A program made the position numbers and the translations under genes. From a virus: a stretch of 36,277 nt of DNA. The notes beneath the pieces are model-generated. The model was not told the DNA's origin. It did no database searches and worked only from the letters and a program-made list of their open reading frames with translations. This document shows, in pieces, positions 1-7,752 of this stretch. The stretch is from positions 1 through 36,277 of the IMG/VR virus record IMGVR_UViG_3300042367_000673. The stretch is one strand, 5' to 3'. Position 1 is the first letter of the stretch; every line of letters starts with the position of its first letter.

Positions 1-897
1 CCAGATAGGGCTAAGGAGTTATCAGCTCGTCGGCGCGACTACCTACTGGCCGGCTCACCCCCTGATATGGACCCACTGGACCCTCGCCCACGACCAGATC
101 GCCCCCTCTTACGCGTAGCAGATGATCTACCTATTCTTAACAATACTGCCGGTAATCTAATGGATGTACTTCTATTCCCCTTATTAGCGTTGGCAGGAGA
201 TATGATTAGTAGTGGCGGAGCCCGCCCCGAGGCAATGCAGCAGACTATGGGTAATATGCTAGGCGCTATGGCCTACGTAAGCGCCCCAGCAGGTAACCAG
301 ATGGGACGTTTCGCTGCAGGTACTCTGATGAGTATGGGATTCAAGGGCCGCCTAGCAGGTCAACTACACGAGGACTATACAATTGGTGTCGGTATGCTAC
401 TAGCACAGGAGATAGCCTTTGGCGCAACAGCTCAACTCGCAGGCCGCTATATCATCAACCCATTCGTAGAGAAGACACTCGGTAAGGCTCCCACAATAGA
501 CTCTGACCCATTCGCGGGCCTGCGTAATGTAGCTAGCAACGTCATCACGGGGGCATTGAGTCTCGTATCAGCAGGCTTCGTAAATAAGTTACTTCATCGT
601 GGGTTAGAGGTCAGCATGCAGCGTAGTGTAGCCCCCGCGGCTCTAGATGCTGTTAGCGCCGGTATACGCGCTGCTCAAGAAGCTATTAATCAGGCTCGCA
701 TGGAACGAGAGGATAATGCTGAAACCGAGGTCGTAGATGACGCGGGCTCCCCTGTTGAGTTCTTCGTACAAACTATATTCAATGGTGATGAATACGACAC
801 CTATGACGCCCTCTATATGAGTGACCTAACATTAGATCGTCCTAATAGTATGGCCTATCGAGATGAAAGCGAGAGTTACTCTATGGATCTGGTTTAA
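1..897 (+). CDS. Unknown phage protein, C-terminal part (5' truncated by window)
   Basis: The reading frame is open back to base 1 without a stop, so the gene starts outside the window; the first ATG at 67 is probably internal. What is visible is 298 residues: a Pro/Arg/Asp-rich stretch, then alternating Gly/Ala/Met-rich hydrophobic segments (roughly residues 45-210, too polar in places to be sure membrane spans), then an acidic tail rich in Asp, Glu and Tyr. It is the only plus-strand gene in the first 3.3 kb and faces the minus-strand operon, overlapping its last gene by 17 bases. The hydrophobic Gly/Ala character would suit the end of a tape-measure or internal virion protein, but I do not recognise a family. 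Confidence 0.7.
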   Translation, partial: PDRAKELSARRRDYLLAGSPPDMDPLDPRPRPDRPLLRVADDLPILNNTAGNLMDVLLFPLLALAGDMISSGGARPEAMQQTMGNMLGAMAYVSAPAGNQMGRFAAGTLMSMGFKGRLAGQLHEDYTIGVGMLLAQEIAFGATAQLAGRYIINPFVEKTLGKAPTIDSDPFAGLRNVASNVITGALSLVSAGFVNKLLHRGLEVSMQRSVAPAALDAVSAGIRAAQEAINQARMEREDNAETEVVDDAGSPVEFFVQTIFNGDEYDTYDALYMSDLTLDRPNSMAYRDESESYSMDLV

Positions 898-1156
898 CTA
901 GCTTCTCTATCATACGCAGTGGCACTATATTGCAGGTAGCCACTAGCGTAGTACTGTGCACATATTGATTAGATAACTCTATCAAATTACCTGACTTATC
1001 GAATAGTGAAAAGCGGCACTCGATAGGACCATTAATAGGGGGCACCTCAAAGCGAGTGAAGTGAAATGGCTCATCCGCCGCGGTCATCCCAGCGAATATT
1101 ATAGTCGGTAGTGATGTTATCTCATATATGAGTCTGTAGTCTGATAGTGTTACCAT
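881..1156 (-). CDS. Small hypothetical protein, last gene of minus-strand structural operon
   Basis: 91 residues of unknown function. The start codon overlaps the stop of the preceding gene, so translation is probably coupled. The sequence looks like a compact beta-rich domain (alternating hydrophobic residues, a Pro pair near residue 40), with no membrane span or known motif. Its 3' end overlaps the convergent gene by 17 bases. It belongs to a run of seven tightly packed minus-strand genes that includes a PAAR spike-tip protein, so a baseplate or tail accessory role is a guess from context. Confidence 0.6.
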   Translation of the reverse strand: MVTLSDYRLIYEITSLPTIIFAGMTAADEPFHFTRFEVPPINGPIECRFSLFDKSGNLIELSNQYVHSTTLVATCNIVPLRMIEKLVKPDP

Positions 1157-1413
1157 GCTAATTGAGTAGGACTTACGTGAACATTAAATTCTACTACGCC
1201 GTGCTCTATTAGCATGGCGCATATATATCCTATATTATCCGCTATATCATCTTCTATAGCTAGTACTGCCTCGTATGGTTCTAACTTCTCTACTATAATA
1301 TTGTCCTCCCCCGCTGTCTGTAGCCAGCCAAAGGCATCCTCTCCTACTGTATGTGACCAATCAGACCAATCAAGAGACTGATGCTGTGAGAATGTAATTG
1401 ATATATAAATCAA
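1150..1413 (-). CDS. Small hypothetical protein in PAAR operon
   Basis: 87 residues, acidic, unknown. It begins at a TTG that overlaps the TGA of the upstream gene, with an AGGAG about eight bases before it. That coupling is why I accept the non-ATG start. Trp- and Asp-rich N-terminal third, then an amphipathic C-terminal half; no known motif. It sits between two other small genes of the minus-strand operon with 4-7 base overlaps. Confidence 0.6.
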   Translation of the reverse strand: MIYISITFSQHQSLDWSDWSHTVGEDAFGWLQTAGEDNIIVEKLEPYEAVLAIEDDIADNIGYICAMLIEHGVVEFNVHVSPTQLAW

Positions 1414-1658
1414 CGTATAACTCCTGATTTCTTAAGGTAGTGTCCTAAGTAAACATATAGTAGCTTAAGGTGCTGAAGATAGGTACGGTTAACTCCACGT
1501 AGTAATCTCTTACTTATTCTAATCCTAAGGATATCTATATCAGCTGGTGTATCTAAGTAATATAAGCGTAGGAGCTGGTGTATGTCCTCTGGCTCCAGCT
1601 CCTCTAACTTCACCTTATCTAGTGGCGCTAGCTTATCTAGTAGTATTAGCTTGTCCAT
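1410..1658 (-). CDS. Small helical hypothetical protein in PAAR operon
   Basis: 82 residues from the ATG at 1658; an upstream ATG at 1682 in the same frame would add eight residues but overlaps the preceding gene more. The protein is Leu/Lys/Asp-rich and predicted mostly helical, beginning with a run of LDKL-like repeats, so a small coiled-coil or helical-bundle protein is likely. The preceding gene's stop lies just inside its start, so the two are translationally coupled. Function unknown. Confidence 0.6.
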   Translation of the reverse strand: MDKLILLDKLAPLDKVKLEELEPEDIHQLLRLYYLDTPADIDILRIRISKRLLRGVNRTYLQHLKLLYVYLGHYLKKSGVIR

Positions 1659-2548
1659 GATCCATTTCCCTGGCGAGCCCAATAATTATCTACTAATGGG
1701 GCTGTATCCCCACCGTTATTCCAGAAGTTCTGCGGCATACCACTCCTATTGGGGGGTAATAATCTGGTCGCTAGACTAGAGCCTACAGGGTGCTGTAGTA
1801 TATCGCTCTCTCCTGAGTGATTTATCTCGGGACTGAAGCGAGAGAATAGATACTCTCCCCAAAACTCCACGGTTACGGTAGAGGGGGCCCCTAGTAATAA
1901 TTCTAGTAGTTTAATACGTATAATAGGCCACTGCAATAAGAATATACCACTGACTACCTGGGCCGGCCCATCAAGAGTCTGTAGTATCTCTACCGTGTGA
2001 GATACGGGGGGGTCTACGACTACACGGGCGGCCACCCTCTTACCTACATTGACTAGAGGTAGTACATAGGGCGTAGGAGGAAAGGTACCCTGCTCTTGTC
2101 CTAGTGATGGCCAATCAACGGGGCGCTGCCATACTAGCGTATCCACACGCTTAGGTCTATAGTGCTTCTCTTGCCTATACGTATTAATACGCTTCTGCCA
2201 CTGCAGGAAATCACTATCACTGGGCGGGCCCATATTATAGGGATTAGACACTGAGCCATAGTATACGTCCTCGTAGAAGGGGCGTATGAGTCTATAGTAG
2301 TGATCTGCCTCATACACACGAGAATATCGACCCAGGCTGACCATATCTAATCGTACGAGATCTGTCTCGTTGAAGCGTATCTCGTGATATCGTCTACTAT
2401 ACACGCGGGCCCCCTGTGTGGTAACCTGCTGCTCTCCTACTACCCATTCCTCCTCCAATTCACTATTGAACTGCTGTATGACGGCATTAGTAGTAGTGGG
2501 GGGTGCGCTTATGGTGGCAGGCTGTGGATCTCTATTAAATGTAAGCAT
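1646..2548 (-). CDS. Unknown 300-residue protein encoded directly after the PAAR protein
   Basis: The start ATG overlaps the TAA of the PAAR gene (TAATG), so the two are translated as a pair. The protein is rich in Tyr, Arg, Pro and Trp. The N-terminal half holds many charged and aromatic residues; the middle (about residues 160-250) alternates short beta-like stretches; the C-terminus is Gly/Asn/Trp-rich. No membrane span or enzyme motif is visible. In contractile-tail phages the PAAR spike tip is encoded beside baseplate or spike proteins, so a baseplate or adaptor role is the best context-based guess. I do not recognise the family. Confidence 0.65.
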   Translation of the reverse strand: MLTFNRDPQPATISAPPTTTNAVIQQFNSELEEEWVVGEQQVTTQGARVYSRRYHEIRFNETDLVRLDMVSLGRYSRVYEADHYYRLIRPFYEDVYYGSVSNPYNMGPPSDSDFLQWQKRINTYRQEKHYRPKRVDTLVWQRPVDWPSLGQEQGTFPPTPYVLPLVNVGKRVAARVVVDPPVSHTVEILQTLDGPAQVVSGIFLLQWPIIRIKLLELLLGAPSTVTVEFWGEYLFSRFSPEINHSGESDILQHPVGSSLATRLLPPNRSGMPQNFWNNGGDTAPLVDNYWARQGNGSWTS

Positions 2549-2805
2549 TAGTTTATGAAGGTGTCCTCACTACCTGTTATTATAACGCCACAGAAGACCT
2601 GATCTATAATACTCACGGCGGGTATGCCATTAATAAGTGTGCGCGGACTACCAGTGATAGCAGGGCCCGGCACTGAGTTGTCTCCTATTCGTATGGCGGG
2701 TCTACCATTAATCATAGTATCAGGACTACCTGTGTAGAAGGGCCCGTCGGGTATCCTGGGGCATATGCTCCTCACCATATCCCCTATCCTGCACGCTGGA
2801 AACAT
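2548..2805 (-). CDS. PAAR-like spike-tip protein
   Basis: 85 residues with two copies of the PAAR-type pattern Gly-Ser-Pro-x-x-x-x-Ile-Asn-Gly-x-Pro-Ala (about residues 26-42 and 51-65), interleaved with Gly-Asp turns. PAAR proteins fold into a small metal-bound beta cone that caps the trimeric spike of phage tails and type VI secretion systems; T4 gp5.4 is the phage example. The start is supported by a strong AAGGAGGA eleven bases upstream. The 5' end overlaps the preceding small gene by 80 bases, and the stop is fused to the start of the 300-residue gene. Together these indicate a contractile or long-tail spike module. Confidence 0.85.
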   Translation of the reverse strand: MFPACRIGDMVRSICPRIPDGPFYTGSPDTMINGRPAIRIGDNSVPGPAITGSPRTLINGIPAVSIIDQVFCGVIITGSEDTFIN

Positions 2806-3007
2806 CTGGTCTACTATCCTCCTTGTGATTGCAATTAATCATCATATGATTACTGGTATCTATACTCAACTCCCCCTGACCTACACGGATTATCACTCCC
2901 TCGTAGTCTACTGTGAGATACGGGCCAGCCCATGTAAGATGGGCTCGACTCAGTAGGCGTACTAGAGCTAGTAAACTACTTAAGAATCGTATTAGTTTCA
3001 CCATCAT
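2726..3007 (-). CDS. Hypothetical small protein overlapping the PAAR gene
   Basis: 93 residues with a hydrophobic, Leu/Arg-rich N-terminus (residues 3-20) that could be a short membrane anchor, then a beta-rich middle and a polar, charged tail. A GGAG lies just before the paired ATG codons. The last 80 bases are shared in another frame with the strongly supported PAAR gene, so either the C-terminal tail is a genuine overlap or this frame is partly fortuitous. The short overlap with the upstream gene matches the packing of the operon. Function unknown. Confidence 0.45.
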   Translation of the reverse strand: MMVKLIRFLSSLLALVRLLSRAHLTWAGPYLTVDYEGVIIRVGQGELSIDTSNHMMINCNHKEDSRPDVSSVQDRGYGEEHMPQDTRRALLHR

Positions 3008-3338
3008 GCTCCGACTTACCGTACGTGTGTTCTAGGGTCTGCTCTGTTACAAGGATACCCTCGTCTTCTAGTGCTTGCATCAAGTCCTCCTGATTAACCT
3101 CGGCTGAGGAGCAGTCCAGCAATTCTATCTGCTCCTGAAGCCAGTCACATCCACTCTCATCTAGGCTATTGTAAGCCATATGAGCTGCTTCTACCTGCTC
3201 GGCCTCGGTGAATAATAGGGCGATGACATTTAGAATAGCCTCAGTGGCTTCCTCATCTCTCTTGATTACTGCTGCTACTAGTAGTTGACTAGCACAGTCT
3301 TCGAGTTGTGTGTGCATATTTTTCAATGATAATACCAT
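2976..3338 (-). CDS. Hypothetical acidic helical protein, first gene of minus-strand operon
   Basis: 120 residues, strongly acidic and mostly helical (long Leu/Glu/Ala stretches), with no membrane segment or known motif. It is the promoter-proximal gene of the minus-strand run. Only 27 bases separate its start from the divergent gene at 3366, so both promoters must be packed in or overlap the coding ends. A GAGGT lies almost against the first ATG; an internal ATG seven codons on is an alternative start. Function unknown. Confidence 0.6.
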   Translation of the reverse strand: MVLSLKNMHTQLEDCASQLLVAAVIKRDEEATEAILNVIALLFTEAEQVEAAHMAYNSLDESGCDWLQEQIELLDCSSAEVNQEDLMQALEDEGILVTEQTLEHTYGKSEHDGETNTILK

Positions 3339-3365
3339 ACCTCAATCCATTCTAGACTATATTCT

Positions 3366-4079
3366 ATGTATAAAAGTAGTACCCTCGTGATATGGAGTGG
3401 CCTTTCTCTCTGGGACAGTCAACCTATAATAGTTCTCGCCAGTGGATTCCAACGCCCCAGTATGAATCGTAAGACGGGCTTTATGATACAGACATATATT
3501 CTGCGTCAGGAGGGCTCACCTATATCTAATATACAGTCTGGTGCTGATAGTAGTATATGCGGTGATTGTCCTCTGCGGAAACGGGTGTGTTATGTGGATC
3601 CGCGGGCCTCTAATAACCTATGGCGTATGTGGGAACGTGGTGATCTCGATACCTGGAAGAACACTACGCTACCATTCCCCCTGCGCTTGGGAGCCTATGG
3701 CGATCCAGCTATGGTGCCCCTCTCTGCCTGGCTACCTCTAATTAATAAGGCACCGGGATGGACTGGTTATACTCATCGATGGCGTGATTGTGACCCTGAG
3801 TGGCGCAACTATCTCCATGCTAGTGTAGAGTCACGTGAGGATTTAAAGCTGGCCCACTCTATGGGCTGGGCTACCTATCGGGTTGCTATAGATGGTGAGC
3901 TACCTATTAGGGGAGAGCAGGCCTGTCTCTATTCAGTTAACGAGACTCAGTGTAGCGCGTGCCTTAAATGTAATGGTAATACAGGTAAGAACATAGTCAT
4001 ACCGGTACACGGCGTGGTCCATAAGATACAGGCATTTAACAAGCTTAAGCCACCTATGCCAGACCTAACTCAAGGCTAA
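3366..4079 (+). CDS. Cys-rich conserved phage protein of unknown function
   Basis: Up to 237 residues. It resembles a family I know from phages and bacterial islands, with a TG-x-x-RPS-like N-terminus, a CGDCPL motif (about residues 60-65), a conserved LGAYGDPA-x-VP block (about 102-112), WTGYTHRWR (about 131-139), then ASVES and a C-terminal Cys cluster (Cys at about 187, 195, 198 and 201). The two Cys clusters suggest a bound metal or iron-sulfur site; the biochemical role is not known to me. Family members usually begin close to the VIWSG segment, so the GTG at about 3387 may be the true start. It is an isolated plus-strand gene between minus-strand blocks. Confidence 0.7.
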   Translation: MYKSSTLVIWSGLSLWDSQPIIVLASGFQRPSMNRKTGFMIQTYILRQEGSPISNIQSGADSSICGDCPLRKRVCYVDPRASNNLWRMWERGDLDTWKNTTLPFPLRLGAYGDPAMVPLSAWLPLINKAPGWTGYTHRWRDCDPEWRNYLHASVESREDLKLAHSMGWATYRVAIDGELPIRGEQACLYSVNETQCSACLKCNGNTGKNIVIPVHGVVHKIQAFNKLKPPMPDLTQG

Positions 4080-4123
4080 TTAGTATTGATTGACGGTTAA
4101 GTATTGCGTCCTCAATCAATCTG

Positions 4124-5059
4124 CTATGGCAAGGTGCAATTTTCAGTAATAATTGGCATTAATATGCTGCCGCCACCAGTAACACTACTAACTACTATGT
4201 GAAAGTGATCTTCTGGTGTCGGTTCGTCTTCGTTTAGAACCCTTACTAGACTATTCACCGTTAGATTTTGGTTACTATATAATAAAAAGGGTCTGGCTCT
4301 TCCTAGGGGATAATTAGTACCGTAATCGCTAGCGCCGTCATCTATAAACATAAGATCACTAATATTGGCACCAGGAGTAGGGGTAGTACAGTTTATAGAA
4401 GTAATCGGTAATACAGATTGAGGAGCTACAGTGCCTGGTGGTGATAGTCCAGGTAACGTCATTTCTTTCATCCTTCCGAACCCTAATCCGTTACCCAATC
4501 CACGATAAGCAGCAATGTAATCCAGTGGATAGGAATTATTGTTCCCAAAATAAGCAACTGATGCCGGATTATCGCAGTATCCGAAATAATGGAATGAAGA
4601 ATTATTGCCAAAAGTATTCAATCCAGTATTATTAATCGCAAACATAGCGATCCCTTTGCTATCCCCACAAGCGTAAAAATATCCTGACTCCGCACCATAG
4701 TTACCAAGAACTGAAGCTCTATTATCGTTAAGTTGAGTTTTTGTTTGGTAAGTGTGGCCTAGCCACCCCCAAAGAAAAGGGTTGTGTCCAATAGTATTGC
4801 TAAACCGGATTTGCGCCCGATATCGGCCATCATTAAAACTGCCATTGACGTTCCCTAATTGTATTAAATCAGTGTCAACCTCTGGAAACCTAATATTAAT
4901 CTGATCATTATTTTGGATAAACCGATGAGTCGAGGTGATACCAATAGCATCCAAAAACAAAAGAAAATCAGCCAAATTGAAGTGAACTCCACCAGCGTCA
5001 GCAGTACGCCAGCCGTAGGTTGCGAATCCGTATCTCGAGCCGACAATAGGTAACGTCAT
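4124..5059 (-). CDS. Structural-like (fibre or decoration) protein, unknown
   Basis: 311 residues rich in Gly, Asn, Tyr and Phe with few Lys or Cys, a composition typical of beta-structured virion surface or fibre proteins. It starts MTLPIVGSRYGFATYGWRTA and has repeated short Asn/Gly-rich motifs such as FGNNS between about residues 150 and 200. A TAGGAG sits eight bases before the ATG. The segment is AT-richer than its neighbours and lacks the GGCCCG motif common around it, resembling the right end of the window (34-36 kb), so it may be a recently acquired fibre or adhesin gene. No recognised domain. Confidence 0.6.
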   Translation of the reverse strand: MTLPIVGSRYGFATYGWRTADAGGVHFNLADFLLFLDAIGITSTHRFIQNNDQINIRFPEVDTDLIQLGNVNGSFNDGRYRAQIRFSNTIGHNPFLWGWLGHTYQTKTQLNDNRASVLGNYGAESGYFYACGDSKGIAMFAINNTGLNTFGNNSSFHYFGYCDNPASVAYFGNNNSYPLDYIAAYRGLGNGLGFGRMKEMTLPGLSPPGTVAPQSVLPITSINCTTPTPGANISDLMFIDDGASDYGTNYPLGRARPFLLYSNQNLTVNSLVRVLNEDEPTPEDHFHIVVSSVTGGGSILMPIITENCTLP

Positions 5060-5119
5060 AAAATTAACTCCTAATTAAATTTGGAACTACAATAAATTTG
5101 CGGGCCGCTTCTGCCAATA

Positions 5120-5530
5120 CTATCTGTATCTCTTGTGTATATACCCCCCTATCTGGTTCATTACCGTACCTAGCGTATATGCTAGTGTCTCTTCATCATC
5201 ATCTATATCTTCTCCTAGTTTAAGTAGACCCTTCAGTCTCAGATATGATGTGGCTATGTGTAGAGCCTCGTGCGCTACTATACCGGCATCTAGGTAGGGG
5301 AGACATAACCCTACCCATCCCACTCTACTATGTATATAGCCATCCTCATTTACATTATAGTCTGGTATTACTATGGCTTTATAGTCTACTGTATGCCCCC
5401 CTCTCTTCTGGTGCCCCCATAATAGTAGAGATCCCACAGTGTCGTGAATGCGGGCCTCATAGTAGTGACCATCTTCCTCTAACATAGAGTTGTCTCTACT
5501 CGGATATATACGGAACCTTCCTGTTATCAT
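5120..5530 (-). CDS. Putative HExxH metalloprotein in lysis cassette
   Basis: 136 residues. Around residues 86-90 there is an AHEALH segment, the HExxH signature of zinc metallopeptidases, in a helix-like context (GIVAHEALHIATSYL), and a Glu-rich segment follows about twenty residues later that could supply the third ligand. The start ATG overlaps the stop of the GH19 lysin gene by four bases, so the two are translationally coupled. That places the protein in the lysis or wall-degradation module. The substrate is unknown; small phage HExxH proteins include ImmA/IrrE-like and virion-associated peptidases, and I cannot decide between them. Confidence 0.6.
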   Translation of the reverse strand: MITGRFRIYPSRDNSMLEEDGHYYEARIHDTVGSLLLWGHQKRGGHTVDYKAIVIPDYNVNEDGYIHSRVGWVGLCLPYLDAGIVAHEALHIATSYLRLKGLLKLGEDIDDDEETLAYTLGTVMNQIGGYIHKRYR

Positions 5531-6282
5531 GTCAGCACCGCCTGTATTCTCTTCCAGTGCTCTAGTCTATCTGATAACCCTATCAGCCCGCCATTGATAC
5601 GTCGTGTTACCTGCCTGAATGCGTTTATATCATTCTTGTCTGCTATTTCATTTAGCCCCCGTGTTCTCCAGTAGTGCGCTGCTATGCGTGCTGAGTTGAC
5701 GGGCTCCCTTGCTAGTTCTGGGTTATCTACTAGCGGTAGCCCTAGCATATTCCCCATGTTTTGGTAATTGGCCCGGCCCGTTAACTGAAATAAACCTCTA
5801 CCTCTGAATCTTCGCCCATCTCCTACCTTTATATTACCGAGGTCTCTCCTGCCCTCGTATCCCCTCTGTATTGGTGTGGGCCCCCATATCTCCTCATCGT
5901 AGCGTAGGTTCCCTGACTCGTGCATCAGCTGAGCTAAGAACATCCCCATACGCGCGGGCCCCTTTATATTACACTCCTCCATCGCTGCCATTAGAGGCCT
6001 GTAGTATCGATCCCTATCTTTCTTAGAGGCGGGGGCTAACGCTAGATCGTACTCTCCTCTCGTCATTACTTCCTCATCTGATAGTAATAGACGCACAGAG
6101 CCTGGTCCTATTAGGTCGGGCTCCGCTTGATTATTTGCCTTCTTCCACTCCTTCCACCTAGTCTCTGTCCTCGGCCCCATTACTCCATCTACTACTAAAC
6201 CACCTAGCTCTTGTTGTAGCTCCCGCACCTGCTGACTATTTAACTCTTGCAACCGCATTGCTCTATCAATGTTTCTTAGCAT
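5527..6282 (-). CDS. Endolysin: peptidoglycan-binding module + GH19 (chitinase-like) domain
   Basis: 251 residues. Residues 10-67 form a peptidoglycan-binding-like repeat (ELQQELG, DGVMGPRTE, GPGSVRLLL). Residues 85-250 are a glycoside hydrolase family 19 domain: a FLAQLMHESGNL motif with the likely catalytic Glu122, a second acidic pair Glu130-Glu131, and GDGRRFRGRGLFQLTGRANY-type substrate-cleft signature at about 154-173. GH19 enzymes in phages cleave the glycan strands of peptidoglycan. There is no signal peptide, so export would need a holin. It is coupled downstream to the HExxH gene and follows the M15 peptidase gene, whose N-terminal module is similar. Confidence 0.9.
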   Translation of the reverse strand: MLRNIDRAMRLQELNSQQVRELQQELGGLVVDGVMGPRTETRWKEWKKANNQAEPDLIGPGSVRLLLSDEEVMTRGEYDLALAPASKKDRDRYYRPLMAAMEECNIKGPARMGMFLAQLMHESGNLRYDEEIWGPTPIQRGYEGRRDLGNIKVGDGRRFRGRGLFQLTGRANYQNMGNMLGLPLVDNPELAREPVNSARIAAHYWRTRGLNEIADKNDINAFRQVTRRINGGLIGLSDRLEHWKRIQAVLT

Positions 6283-6339
6283 ACTTCTATTCGTATCAAT
6301 GTGCTAATGCTCCTTGTCTTGTATGGGGAGGGGTAGGCA

Positions 6340-6981
6340 TTAGTATCTCCAGCGGGGCCCCTTCTTTCTTCCTGCTTTCCACCCTTTCGTTAACCCTAGG
6401 TGCGTGAAGCCTCTCCCACTCTGGGCCCCCCACCCCAGCGGCCCGTACCAATGCTCGTCTAACCACCTCTCGAACTCGATTAGCTCGGCGGGGTCTATGG
6501 ACGCTATGTCTACCGCTAGCCCCTGTATGTGCTGACTATTATCCACTCCTCCTACTGCCCTGTTAATTGCGAGGGGCCTATACCAACTCGTTACTATAAT
6601 GGGCTTACCCCACTCCTCCCTTATCTTATCTAACTCCTTAGCTAGTCTCACTATATTGTCCTGGATGACCTTACTCGTTGGTATGCGCGCTGCCTGCCCC
6701 TTCGTTACCTCCCTCACAGTAAAGTACTTGCTTACCTTACTCGTCATATCCGTCCAGTCTATCTCCTCTAGTAATAGACCTATAGAACCCGGCCCTATTA
6801 ACCCCGGTTCCCCCATACCCTTACTCCTCTTCCAGTCCTCCCAGGCCTTCCTCGTCATTGGCCCCATTATTCCTGTCTGCTGTATCCCTAGCCTCCTCTG
6901 TAATTCTCTTATTTGCTCTTCACTTAGGTCTTCTATCTTCACTGTTCCTTTGATGTCCTTTAACATATCATTACTCTTCAT
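6340..6981 (-). CDS. Endolysin: peptidoglycan-binding module + M15 D,D-carboxypeptidase-like domain
   Basis: 213 residues. Residues 18-72 are the same kind of peptidoglycan-binding module as in the GH19 lysin (IRELQRRLG, GIMGPMTRKAWEDW, GLIGPGSIGLLL). Residues 85-213 match the M15 zinc peptidase fold: TSWYRP (131-136), the SQHIQGLAVDIA metal motif with His151 and Asp158, and THLGL with His194 as third ligand. M15 lysins cut peptide stems or cross-links of peptidoglycan. First gene of the minus-strand lysis cassette, reading away from the repeat-rich region at 7021-7196. Confidence 0.9.
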   Translation of the reverse strand: MKSNDMLKDIKGTVKIEDLSEEQIRELQRRLGIQQTGIMGPMTRKAWEDWKRSKGMGEPGLIGPGSIGLLLEEIDWTDMTSKVSKYFTVREVTKGQAARIPTSKVIQDNIVRLAKELDKIREEWGKPIIVTSWYRPLAINRAVGGVDNSQHIQGLAVDIASIDPAELIEFERWLDEHWYGPLGWGAQSGRGFTHLGLTKGWKAGRKKGPRWRY

Positions 6982-7020
6982 ATAACCACTTCATCCTACC
7001 ACCTCCCCCTCTTCTATTAC

Positions 7021-7196
7021 TGAGCTCTTAGATTCTGGATATTTGCTAGCGGTATTTTGACCTATTATAGGGTATACCCACTCCCCCACCCTCCTGCTGG
7101 CGGTATTTTGGTGTATTATAGGCCTAGAGCTCTTAGATTCTTGATATTTGCTGGCGGTATTTTGGTGTATTATAGGGTATACCCCCTCCCCCACCC
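7021..7196. repeat. Tandem repeats between the lysis operon and the plus-strand island
   Basis: A 71-base unit occurs at 7021-7091 and 7126-7196. A 27-base partial copy of its centre (GCTGGCGGTATTTTGGTGTA then TTATAGG) lies between them at 7096-7122. Each full unit has three blocks: an AGAGCTCTTAGATTCT block, a GGCGGTATTTTG block ending in TATTATAGG, and a GTATACCC-CTCCCCCACCC block. A minus-strand frame runs through (6991-7209) but its protein would just repeat the DNA pattern, so I treat it as non-coding. The location, upstream of both divergent transcription units, suits promoters or operator sites. Confidence 0.7.
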
Positions 7197-7291
7197 AGGG
7201 GCTATCCATTTCAACTAATATAGGGATGCTCGATCCTCTTGGGTATTGGTATCACCTGCTTCAAGTAGATGGTGGTATGGCATTAATAATA

Positions 7292-7339
7292 GGGCCCGCA
7301 GGCCCCTTTTTCCTTCTAGTGAATTTTAATCCTAGGAGG
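7292..7339 (+). promoter_or_regulatory. Terminator + SD-masking hairpin module 1
   Basis: A GGGCC/GGCCC stem (7292-7305) is followed by a T-run, a normal intrinsic terminator. Immediately after it CCTTCTAG (7312-7319) can pair over eight base pairs with CTAGGAGG (7332-7339), the ribosome binding site of the gene at 7344. The loop is exactly 12 bases, TGAATTTTAATC. The same arrangement recurs before most following genes. Confidence 0.75.
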
Positions 7340-7343
7340 ATAT

Positions 7344-7682
7344 ATGGTTTACAAACATCTGCCCCGGCAGTATGACTACGCCTACCGTGGCCATACTCAC
7401 AGCGACCTCGATTGGGGTCGGTGTGGCGAGGTTCTTTACGCCAGCCGCAGTTTGGCAGTGGCGAAAGATTTCGCCCGTGGGGGGCATGGGGCCATGCTCA
7501 TTCTCGCCTTCGACGGCGACGTCGAAAGCCACCGACCCTGGTGGTACGTAGAGGATGACCCCTCCTACTACGACGAAGTAGTCCTTCCGACCAGACTATG
7601 CGTCTGGTCTAAGTTAGTAATATTCGGCGGTGAGATCATCGCCGAACCAGTGATTAACTGGAACCCAGGTTATACCAAGTAA
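7344..7682 (+). CDS. Possible small mono-ADP-ribosyltransferase
   Basis: 112 residues after a strong AGGAGGA. The order of motifs resembles R-S-E class ADP-ribosyltransferases: Tyr-Arg-Gly at 14-16 (Arg15), an LYASRSLAVAKDFA segment (31-44) like the Ser-Thr-Ser strand followed by the helix that packs on NAD, then YYDEVVLPTR (75-84), similar to the ExE-VLLP strand, with Glu78 as candidate catalytic residue. The first Glu of ExE is Tyr76 here. Phages such as T4 use ADP-ribosyltransferases (Alt, ModA, ModB) to modify host RNA polymerase and other proteins. It is shorter than those, so assignment is tentative. First gene of the island of individually insulated genes. Confidence 0.45.
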   Translation: MVYKHLPRQYDYAYRGHTHSDLDWGRCGEVLYASRSLAVAKDFARGGHGAMLILAFDGDVESHRPWWYVEDDPSYYDEVVLPTRLCVWSKLVIFGGEIIAEPVINWNPGYTK

Positions 7683-7695
7683 CCTGGGGTAATTT

Positions 7696-7746
7696 AGGGA
7701 GTGTAATGCTCCCTTTTTCCTCGTAGTGAACCTTATCTCCAAGGAG
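7696..7746 (+). promoter_or_regulatory. Terminator + degenerate leader module 2
   Basis: AGGGAG/CTCCCT stem (7696-7714) with a T-run. CCTCGTAG at 7719-7726 and a 12-base segment TGAACCTTATCT follow as in the other copies, but pairing with the CCAAGGAG ribosome site (7739-7746) is poor; a small CTCC-AA-GGAG hairpin could mask the site instead. Serves the gene at 7753. Confidence 0.6.
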
Positions 7747-7752
7747 CAGATT

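Noticed and set aside
6991-7209. Minus-strand 72-residue repetitive protein
   Set aside because: Its repeats are simply the DNA repeats translated, there is no ribosome site, and the composition is unlike neighbouring genes.
7726-7752. GTG start for the AcrIII-1-like gene
   Set aside because: This GTG is part of the conserved leader motif and lies before the ribosome site; family members begin at the later ATG.
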